From: Treponema sp.
GTDB taxonomy: Bacteria; Spirochaetota; Spirochaetia; Treponematales; Treponemataceae
Direction: 5' to 3'
DNA length: 36,916 nucleotides
NCBI GenBank assembly: GCA_017616165.1
Contig: JAFZYR010000045.1
Coordinates: 1 to 36,916, forward strand
In this document: piece after piece, positions 31,303-36,916 of the stretch
How positions within the stretch are numbered: position 1 is the first letter of the stretch
How the letters are laid out: every line of letters starts with the position of its first letter
The notes under the pieces: model-generated
The model's database searches: none
Seen by the model: only the letters and a program-made list of their open reading frames with translations
Told to the model about the DNA's origin: nothing
Translations under genes and position numbers: made by a program

Positions 31303-32449
31303 AACGGGTGCAGGTCTGATTATACCGGGCCGCGTTCTTTTGGATGCGTGTCCAGCATAGATCTGCAATTGTTTGGAACGGACCGGGCTTCTGCAAGGGT
31401 TCGGTTTTTTGAATTAGGATGGTGTGCCTTGTGCCGCCATCCTTTTTGTTTAACTGGCATACGGCTTCGAAGGTGGTGCCGCTGCCGGCAAAAAAGTCCA
31501 TTATCAGTGCGTCCTTGCTCATGCCGGTTATTTCTATTAAATGACTGATTAATTCCACCGGCTTGGGGTTTTCAAACAGCCCCTTGTGACCAAGCAGCTC
31601 GTCCAGGTGCGCCTGTGCGTGGCGGGTGGAGTCTACGCAGTCTATTATGTTGCGCGGAATTATTTCCTGGGTATCTTCGTTGAAGATTTTTATGCGGGGA
31701 ACTCCCTTGTAGTCCGGTGCGGGACCAAAGTAAATGCGGTTGTCTGCAAGGAGCGCGTCCATTTCCTGTCTTGTCCGCTGCCACTGGCGGGTCCACTCCA
31801 CTCCCGAAGGCGACTTTATTGTAAAATAGTTTTTGTGCTTAGGGTTACTGCGCTTTTCGCTAAAGGAAATGCTACCGCTGAACCAGTTGCCGCGAGGGTC
31901 GTTGTCTGCGTTTGTTTTTGCCCAGGCGGTGCCGGCTGTTTCTGTAAATGCGGCAAGTCGGCGCTTGTCCTTTGCATAGCACAAGGTATGCTGCTGCAGC
32001 GTGCGGCTCCAGGTGTCTTTTTTACCCTTGCCGTGAAGCCACATAAAATCGTTTACATAATTGTTTTCTCCAAAAAGCTGATCGCACAAAAGCTTTAAGT
32101 AATGAAGCTCTGACTGATCTATTGCTATAAAAATGCAGCCGGTCTGTGCAAGCAGCTCGCGGGCAAGACGCAGACGGCGTGCCATAAAGCTGAGCCACTC
32201 ATCGCGCGCAAAGCTGTCCTTATAGGCAAAGCTGTTGCCGGTGTTGTAGGGAGGGTCTATATAAATTATGTCGATTTTTTCTTTAAGCTGTGGTGCAAGC
32301 TTTTGCAGGACTGGATAGTTGTCAGCGGCAATAAAAAGATTAGACTTTAGAACCAACTCTTGCGTCAGTTCCGGCTTAAAGTAAAGTTGTTCTACAAGAG
32401 AAGCATCGTCATATTGTTCAGGGGTATCATCCCAGGTAAATCTAATCAT
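31289..32449 (-). CDS. Orphan adenine-specific DNA methyltransferase (beta class)
   Basis: A 386-residue amino-methyltransferase. Motif IV DPPYNTG (65-71) comes before motif I FAGSGTT (320-326), the order of beta-class N6-adenine (or N4-cytosine) enzymes, related to type III Mod and Type II beta MTases. Between them is the likely target-recognition region (about 130-270). No restriction gene is beside it, so it may regulate gene expression or protect against a distant nuclease. It starts ten bases after the 3' end of tRNA-Thr with no ribosome-binding site, and overlaps the end of hsp20, suggesting insertion beside the tRNA. Confidence 0.85.
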   Translation of the reverse strand: MIRFTWDDTPEQYDDASLVEQLYFKPELTQELVLKSNLFIAADNYPVLQKLAPQLKEKIDIIYIDPPYNTGNSFAYKDSFARDEWLSFMARRLRLARELLAQTGCIFIAIDQSELHYLKLLCDQLFGENNYVNDFMWLHGKGKKDTWSRTLQQHTLCYAKDKRRLAAFTETAGTAWAKTNADNDPRGNWFSGSISFSEKRSNPKHKNYFTIKSPSGVEWTRQWQRTRQEMDALLADNRIYFGPAPDYKGVPRIKIFNEDTQEIIPRNIIDCVDSTRHAQAHLDELLGHKGLFENPKPVELISHLIEITGMSKDALIMDFFAGSGTTFEAVCQLNKKDGGTRHTILIQKTEPLQKPGPFQTIADLCWTRIQKNAARYNQTCTRFTMP

Positions 32450-32459
32450 ATAAAGATAG

Positions 32460-32532
32460 AGCCGATTCCCAGACTTGAACTGGGTACCTCCGCATTACGA
32501 ATGCGCTGCTCTACCAGGTGAGCTAAATCGGC
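32460..32532 (-). tRNA. tRNA-Thr (anticodon CGT)
   Basis: A 73-nt class I tRNA. GCCGATT pairs with AATCGGC in the acceptor stem. The D arm has GCTCACCTGGTAGAGC, the anticodon arm GCGCA-TTCGTAA-TGCG reads anticodon CGT, and the T arm contains GTTCAAGTC. CCA is not encoded. It lies between the cyclic-nucleotide regulator and the methyltransferase gene, all on one strand. Confidence 0.95.
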
Positions 32533-32560
32533 GAATAAAATATTTTTTTTTAAATTTGTT

Positions 32561-33805
32561 TTAGCGGTTTGAGTTGCCGGATCTTGTTTCGTACATGCGG
32601 CGCATATCTACGATGTTGCTTACAACAATGTAGGTTTCGAAAACTTCGATCTTGCGCTTTTCAACAAGCTTGTTTATTTCGTCGCGGGTAACTTCCTGTG
32701 AAAGGCCTGACCAATGTGCAATGTCAGAAAGTGTAACATTAAAGCGGCGGGTCTTTTCCATAGGATTATTAACCGGGTTCATTTCGTCAAGCATAAGGAA
32801 TACGTCGGCAAGACGAGCCTGCAGATCCTTAATACAAAGAATGCGGAATCGGCGCTTCTGATCGTAAATACGCTTACAGAACAGCTTAAGAAGAACCAGG
32901 GCTGTCTGAGGGTTTCCTGTAATCAAAAGCTCAAAGTTTTCTTTATTGAATTCAAGACACTTTACGTGACCGGCAGCCATACAGGTTGCAGAACGAGGTG
33001 ACTTATCAAGGATGGCCATTTCTCCAAAGAATTCGCCAGGCTTTAAGATATCAAGGTTTTTAGAGGTTCCGTTTACACACTTAACAAGCTGAACGCGTCC
33101 GCTCTGAATAAGATAGAAGGAATCTCCCGGTTCATATTCGGCAATGATAACCTGACCGGCTTCATATTCCTTGGCAAAGCGTTCAAATGCAGGAAGTGAG
33201 AAGATCTTTAATGAACCTTCATCTTCGGCAGTAGGTGTATCTAAAAGACTGCGGCGACTCTGTGCTTCCATGCGCTCATAGCGGACCTTACAATCCTGAT
33301 AAAGCTTTGCAATTTCTTCTTTTCTTGGATACTGCGGATAACGTGTCAAAAACTTAAGATAAACATCTGCAGCAGAACGATATTTTTCATCATCATAAAA
33401 GCTCTTTGCAACCGAAAGCATTCCCGACTGCTGATCTGCGGCAACGTTATTCAAAATGGATTCTGTTTTTCTGTGAATCTGACGCAGCTGGTTGGAGAAT
33501 ACACGGAGCATCTTCATAATGAGCTGCTTGTTGTTGCTGAACAGAACTTCAAATTCCTGAACAGTAAGAGCGACTGCAACAGTAGGAACAAGAGCAGTAG
33601 CCGTTTCTTCACGCCCAAAGTGACCGAATGCTGATTTTACACCAAAGAATTCACCGCTTTTTACCTGCTCAATAACAGGCTCTCCGGTTTCGATATCAGT
33701 ACTCTGAAGAACAACAGCACCAGCCTGCATGATGAAAACACGGTCATCATGATCGCCTTCAAAATAGATTACAGAACCTTTTGTATATTGCATCGCTTTA
33801 GGCAT
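32561..33805 (-). CDS. Crp/Fnr-like regulator with two cyclic-nucleotide-binding domains
   Basis: A 414-residue protein. The first cyclic-nucleotide-binding fold covers about 5-118 (KGSVIYFEGDHDDRVFIMQAG) with a degenerate pocket (GEFFGVKSAFGHFGREETAT). A helical TPR-like segment lies around 130-180 (YRSAADVYLKFLTRYPQYP). The second fold (about 205-320) has the canonical phosphate-binding cassette FFGEMAILDKSPRSAT, with the arginine and glutamate expected for cAMP or cGMP. The C-terminus is a Crp-type winged helix (VTLSDIAHWSGLSQEVTRDEINKLVEK). I infer a DNA-binding regulator sensing a cyclic nucleotide. AGGAG lies 12 bases before the ATG, rather far. A -10 TATAAT lies at 33842-33847. Confidence 0.8.
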   Translation of the reverse strand: MPKAMQYTKGSVIYFEGDHDDRVFIMQAGAVVLQSTDIETGEPVIEQVKSGEFFGVKSAFGHFGREETATALVPTVAVALTVQEFEVLFSNNKQLIMKMLRVFSNQLRQIHRKTESILNNVAADQQSGMLSVAKSFYDDEKYRSAADVYLKFLTRYPQYPRKEEIAKLYQDCKVRYERMEAQSRRSLLDTPTAEDEGSLKIFSLPAFERFAKEYEAGQVIIAEYEPGDSFYLIQSGRVQLVKCVNGTSKNLDILKPGEFFGEMAILDKSPRSATCMAAGHVKCLEFNKENFELLITGNPQTALVLLKLFCKRIYDQKRRFRILCIKDLQARLADVFLMLDEMNPVNNPMEKTRRFNVTLSDIAHWSGLSQEVTRDEINKLVEKRKIEVFETYIVVSNIVDMRRMYETRSGNSNR

Positions 33806-33880
33806 AATCTTTTTATTCTCCTACTATGCAGATTATCTTACATTATATCACAACTTTAAAAAATATGCTATTCTATTTTT

Positions 33881-34720
33881 ATGATTGATTTACATGTTCA
33901 TACGACAGCTTCGGACGGACAATATACCCCTTCACAGATAATAGAAAAAGCTTCTACTAAGAATATCGGCGTAATTGCCATAACAGACCACGATACAGTT
34001 GCAGGAATTGAAGAAGGAAAACAGGCTGCAAAAAAGCTTGGAATTACCTTTGTACCAGGCACAGAGCTTAATATAAGCTTTCCAACCGGCGAATTTCACC
34101 TTTTGGGGCTGGGTTTTAAGCAGATTTCCCCTTCTTTAACCACACTTTTGGAAACACTTGTAAAAAACCGCGAGCTTCGTAATGTTCAGATAATAGAAAA
34201 AATGCGCGAGGGCGGAGTTGATATAACGCTGGAAGAGATGCAGGCCGATTTTCCCGATACGGTGCTTGGACGTCCTCATTTTGCGGCAGAGCTTGTAAAA
34301 AAGAAGGTTGTAAAGACACGTCAGCAGGCCTTTGACAGGTTTCTTGCAAAGGGGCGCCCCTGGTATGTTCAGCGTGTGGGGTCTAATCTGGATGAAGCCA
34401 TTGTTGCAATCAAGGAAAGCGGTGGTGTTCCGGTAATTGCACATCCTATGTCGCTTTATCTTTCGTGGGGAAAGCTTCCCGATGCCCTGCAGGATTTTTA
34501 TGAACGCGGTGTAATGGGACTGGAGGCCTTTCATCCGGGAGCAAGGGTTACAGAATGCCTTAGACTTGAAGAGCTGGCGCAAAAAATCGGTTATTTTGTT
34601 ACTGCAGGCAGTGATTTTCACGGTGAAAAAATCCGTGCCGACCGAAAGCTTGGCTATACCTGCGGCGGACGCAAAATTGAAGATGAGCTTTGGGAAAAAA
34701 TTAAGGATATTATTTTGTAG
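33881..34720 (+). CDS. PHP-domain phosphoesterase (TrpH/RNase AM-like)
   Basis: A 279-residue PHP (polymerase and histidinol phosphatase) protein. The metal motifs are DLHVHTTASDG (3-13), ITDHDT (about 38-43), a GTELN glutamate, IAHP and GSDFHGE. The order and length match the YciV/TrpH group, which removes 5' nucleotides from RNA or hydrolyses 3',5'-bisphosphates. No ribosome-binding site precedes the ATG; TATTCT (33869-33874) lies six bases before, so it may be leaderless. It is divergent from the cyclic-nucleotide regulator. Confidence 0.85.
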   Translation: MIDLHVHTTASDGQYTPSQIIEKASTKNIGVIAITDHDTVAGIEEGKQAAKKLGITFVPGTELNISFPTGEFHLLGLGFKQISPSLTTLLETLVKNRELRNVQIIEKMREGGVDITLEEMQADFPDTVLGRPHFAAELVKKKVVKTRQQAFDRFLAKGRPWYVQRVGSNLDEAIVAIKESGGVPVIAHPMSLYLSWGKLPDALQDFYERGVMGLEAFHPGARVTECLRLEELAQKIGYFVTAGSDFHGEKIRADRKLGYTCGGRKIEDELWEKIKDIIL

Positions 34721-34734
34721 AGGGCTTTTAAAGG

Positions 34735-34850
34735 ATGGGTGCGGTAGGGTATGGAACACCTGCGTAGCAGCCGACCACAGCGCAGCGAGGACGGTGAGCG
34801 GTAGCGAAGTGTGGAACACCCGACCCGAACGAAGTGAGGGGACCGCCCGA
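34735..34850. repeat. G/C-rich intergenic repeat with duplicated GGAACACC
   Basis: A G/C-rich block in an otherwise AT-rich gap, with two near-copies of T(A/G)TGGAACACC (about 34750-34760 and 34810-34820), AGCGCAGCGAGGACGGTGAGCGG and GTAGCGAAGTG. The style is like other spirochaete intergenic repeats but differs from the GTCATTGCG family. It is followed by T- and A-rich DNA with several runs of 7-8 T up to the yifB start. Confidence 0.5.
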
Positions 34851-34971
34851 ATTTCACAAATTCTTAACTTTTTTTAAAAAAAATTCATTTTTTTTCGCAA
34901 ATTTTTGTAAGAAGTCCCGTTTTTTTTCCATATTAACTATGGAAAATTTTTAATTTACAAGAGGACTTTTT

Positions 34972-36543
34972 ATGAAGATTTATTCGTTTTCGCCTTTCGG
35001 GTATGAAGGAGCATTGGTAACGGTCGAGGTCGATTTGCGAAGGGGAATTCCTGCAATCGATATTGTTGGGCTTGCGGACAGTGCGGTAAAGGAATCGCGC
35101 GAAAGGATGCAGGCGGCCATAAGGAATTCGGGCTTTCAGTTTCCTCTGGAGCGGGTGCTTATAAGCTTGTCTCCGGCAGATTTGCGTAAGGAAGGTGCAG
35201 GCTTTGATTTACCGATAGCACTTGGGGTTCTTGCGGCGGGGGCACTGAATGCAGGTGTAACGAGCTTTATTACGGAACCAATTCTTGTGATGGGTGAACT
35301 GGAGCTTTCGGGACAGCTGCGTGGAGTAAAGGGTGTTCATGCTGCTGTTGCAACGGCGGTCTCGTGTGGTATTTTGCGCTGTATTGTTCCGGTCCAGAAT
35401 ACCGATGAAGCCCGGGAAGTTAACGGTGCCATTGTCTGCGGGGCCAGGAATCTTGAGGATGCCTTTAGGGCCTTGAGTGATACAAGCTTTTTTGAATCGC
35501 GATGTGGTGCTTCTAAAGAAAACGCTGTCCCTCCAGGCTGCGAAGAAGTAGACGGTGTTTATTTTCCAGTAATTTCTCCCGGTTATGAATATGCAGAGCT
35601 CAGGGGTCAGCAGCAGTTGATTCGTGCATTACAGATTGCAGCGGCGGGTGGACATAACCTTATGGCGGTTGGTGCACCCGGCTGTGGTAAGACTATGGCA
35701 ATCCAGAAGTTTCCGGCAATTAATCCGGTGCTTACGGTTGAAGAAGCACAGTCGGTTACAAGAATCTGGTCGCTCGCGGGACTGATTAAGCCTACACAGC
35801 CTTTAATCCGGATTCCTCCTTTCCGGGTGCCTCACCAGACGGCAAGCATAGAAGGTATTTGTGGCGGTGGTCCAAACTGCAGGCCGGGAGAAATTTCTTT
35901 AGCACACAACGGGGTTTTGTTTTTGGATGAAGCGGCGGAGTTCAGGTCGTCGGTTTTACAGATGCTGCGGGTTCCTTTAGAAAACGGAAGTGTTTCCTTG
36001 AGCCGCGCAGGTCGTTCTACAAATTATCCTGCAAATTTCCAGCTGCTCATGGCCTGCAATCCCTGCCCCTGCGGAAACTATGGCAGCAAAACAAAAATCT
36101 GCCTTTGTTCGAGCAAGTCCATTGACCTGTACTGGAAAAAGTTTTCTGCGCCGCTGCTGGACCGTATAGACATCCGCGTATTTGTAGAAAATAACACCGA
36201 CGAAAACGGCGAAACCCAGGACAGAACCAGCCTGCGTTCGACTGCAGAAATAAGGGAAGGTGTTGCCAGGGCAATAACTGCACAGCGAAAACGGCAGGGA
36301 ATTAAAAATGCAAAGCTCGCCCCTCAGGAGGTTCTTGAACACTGCACCATAAGCCGCGAGGTTCAGGACGTCCTGGACAAAGCCATCATAAGATTCAGCT
36401 TTTCCCCTCGCGCCGTAAGCAGCTGCATAAAAGTAGCCCGCACCATCGCCGACCTCGCCGCCGAAAAAGTCATCCTCCCCGAGCACATGTCCGAATCCAT
36501 AGACCTCCACAAGCTGTGTGCGAATATGGTGCTGGAATTATAA
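34972..36543 (+). CDS. yifB: YifB/ComM-family Mg-chelatase-like AAA+ ATPase
   Basis: A 523-residue protein. The N-terminal Lon-like domain (1-170) has VDLRRGIPAIDIVGLADSAVKES and a KEGAGFDLPIALG motif. The AAA+ domain has Walker A GAPGCGKT (234-241), Walker B GVLFLDE (314-320) and a zinc-like cluster CNPCPCGNYG. The Mg-chelatase C-terminal domain follows (FSPRAVSSCIKVARTIADL). ComM homologues are hexameric helicases aiding branch migration during recombination. GAGG precedes the ATG. It is another recombination protein in the window besides RadA. Confidence 0.93.
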   Translation: MKIYSFSPFGYEGALVTVEVDLRRGIPAIDIVGLADSAVKESRERMQAAIRNSGFQFPLERVLISLSPADLRKEGAGFDLPIALGVLAAGALNAGVTSFITEPILVMGELELSGQLRGVKGVHAAVATAVSCGILRCIVPVQNTDEAREVNGAIVCGARNLEDAFRALSDTSFFESRCGASKENAVPPGCEEVDGVYFPVISPGYEYAELRGQQQLIRALQIAAAGGHNLMAVGAPGCGKTMAIQKFPAINPVLTVEEAQSVTRIWSLAGLIKPTQPLIRIPPFRVPHQTASIEGICGGGPNCRPGEISLAHNGVLFLDEAAEFRSSVLQMLRVPLENGSVSLSRAGRSTNYPANFQLLMACNPCPCGNYGSKTKICLCSSKSIDLYWKKFSAPLLDRIDIRVFVENNTDENGETQDRTSLRSTAEIREGVARAITAQRKRQGIKNAKLAPQEVLEHCTISREVQDVLDKAIIRFSFSPRAVSSCIKVARTIADLAAEKVILPEHMSESIDLHKLCANMVLEL

Positions 36544-36546
36544 ACA

Positions 36547-36600
36547 TACCGGAGAAGAGAATTGAACAAATAGAAGATTACCGGAGTGGAGACTTGAACT
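36547..36600 (-). repeat. Two partial copies of the tRNA-Leu(CAA) 3' end
   Basis: TACCGGAGAAGAGAATTGAA (36547-36566, next base C) matches the tRNA-Leu(CAA) 3' end (36761-36781) with one mismatch in 21. A second copy at 36579-36600 (TACCGGAGTGGAGACTTGAA, then CT) has two mismatches in 22. Neither continues into a full tRNA. They look like tRNA remnants or attachment-site duplications. Confidence 0.65.
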
Positions 36601-36724
36601 TGCCGACAATCGAAAATCCGTTAAAAACAGAGCGCGGGAGCGGTCTGTTTAGGATTATCGATATTCGGCACGGAGCGAGATTTATCGAGCGACCCGAGTT
36701 CAAGTCGAGCCATTAACGCGTGGT
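36601..36724. other. Gene-free remnant region before tRNA-Leu(CAA)
   Basis: No credible gene. It holds G/C-rich blocks (GAGCGCGGGAGCGG, GGCACGGAGCGAG) and a second T-arm-like GAGTTCAAGTCGAGCC at about 36699-36714. Reading frames across it and the tRNA are artefacts. Confidence 0.5.
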
Positions 36725-36730
36725 TAAAAC

Positions 36731-36756
36731 AAAAAAGCTCCCCATACAGGGAGCTT
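36731..36756 (-). terminator. Intrinsic terminator of tRNA-Leu(CAA)
   Basis: On the reverse strand AAGCTCCC (36756-36749) pairs perfectly with GGGAGCTT (36742-36735) around a six-base loop, followed by TTTTGTTTT. It begins five bases after the tRNA end. Confidence 0.85.
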
Positions 36757-36760
36757 GATA

Positions 36761-36843
36761 TACCGGAGAAGAGACTTGAACTCTTACACGATTGCTCGCA
36801 ACAGATTTTGAGTCTGTCGTGTCTACCATTCCACCACTCCGGC
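36761..36843 (-). tRNA. tRNA-Leu (anticodon CAA)
   Basis: An 83-nt class II tRNA. GCCGGAG pairs with CTCCGGT (G-T first pair). The anticodon arm is CAGA-CTCAAAA-TCTG, reading anticodon CAA, with a long variable arm containing TTGCGAGCAA. The T arm has GTTCAAGTC. The discriminator is A; CCA is not encoded. It is the second leucine tRNA of the window. Confidence 0.93.
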
Positions 36844-36855
36844 GTGAGTAGACAA

Positions 36856-36884
36856 AATATAACAAAAAAACGGGGGTTTTTCAA
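36856..36884 (-). promoter_or_regulatory. Promoter of tRNA-Leu(CAA)
   Basis: On the reverse strand TTGAAA (36879-36884), a 17-base spacer, then TATATT (36856-36861), about 12 bases before the mature tRNA 5' end. Confidence 0.65.
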
Positions 36885-36916
36885 GTGTTTGATGCTTGTT
36901 ATAATAATTACGTGAA

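Noticed and set aside
31348..32098. Forward frames opposite the methyltransferase
   Set aside because: They lack ribosome-binding sites and family motifs, while the reverse frame has intact DPPYNTG and FAGSGTT motifs.
36621..36884. An 87-codon reverse frame at the right edge
   Set aside because: It reads through the tRNA-Leu(CAA) gene and its promoter and terminator; it is not a real protein.
1..36916. CRISPR array, prophage or insertion sequence
   Set aside because: No evenly spaced repeats with unique spacers, no integrase, transposase or phage structural genes were seen. The repeats found are hairpin elements or coding repeats.

Overview
The window looks like chromosomal DNA of a host- or gut-associated Treponema-type spirochaete. 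The support is indirect: a DUF4954 protein, a double cyclic-nucleotide-domain regulator, spirochaete-style MurD, short AT-rich intergenic stretches and stem-loop intergenic repeats. No phage, plasmid, transposase or CRISPR array is visible. Most genes are core metabolism or housekeeping, on both strands.

Layout. 1-2463: the 3' end of an AddA-like nuclease gene, a reverse pair of membrane proteins (AEC transporter, COG2426-type small protein), and a divergent radical SAM gene. 2466-4185: a hairpin repeat, tRNA-Leu(TAA) with its own promoter and terminator, and murD. 4195-17220 is a sulfur amino acid island: metE-metF on the reverse strand, a divergent LysR regulator, then a forward operon holding a cysteine-rich leader peptide, a uroporphyrinogen-decarboxylase-fold methyltransferase, a polar amino acid ABC transporter (binding protein, two permeases, ATPase) and two PLP lyases (MetC-like and PatB/MalY-like). 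A Cof-type phosphatase and cysK follow on the reverse strand. 17218-21095: leuA translationally coupled to a DUF4954 gene. 21200-26233: a degenerate M16-type periplasmic protein and a two-pass membrane protein with a long acidic repeat. 26359-27532: a candidate small RNA gene and ldhA. 27621-30578: radA, an outer-membrane-barrel-like protein and a lipoprotein phosphoesterase. 30817-31302: hsp20 behind a sigma-54 promoter. 31289-33805: an orphan adenine methyltransferase, tRNA-Thr(CGT) and a cyclic-nucleotide regulator. 33881-36543: a PHP phosphoesterase and yifB. The window ends with repeats of a tRNA 3' end and tRNA-Leu(CAA).

The strongest new signal is regulatory. The cysK promoter and the transporter/lyase operon promoter share one design: a perfect TTGACA promoter carrying two copies of the inverted repeat ACCTA-N9-TAGGT, one enclosing the -35 box and one just after the expected transcription start. 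The operon then opens with a 25-residue peptide containing Cys-Leu-Cys-Cys near its stop, as expected of a cysteine-sensing leader peptide. I infer a two-layer cysteine-responsive regulon controlling import and breakdown of sulfur amino acids, with a zinc-site methyltransferase of unknown substrate as its first enzyme. No gene in the window is an obvious candidate for the protein that binds these operators.

Other points of interest are a promoter-to-terminator small RNA candidate, a near-perfect sigma-54 site on hsp20, several genes whose -10 box lies 6-9 bases before the start codon (possible leaderless mRNAs), and a methyltransferase gene starting ten bases after a tRNA end. All functions are judged from sequence by eye; no database search was run.
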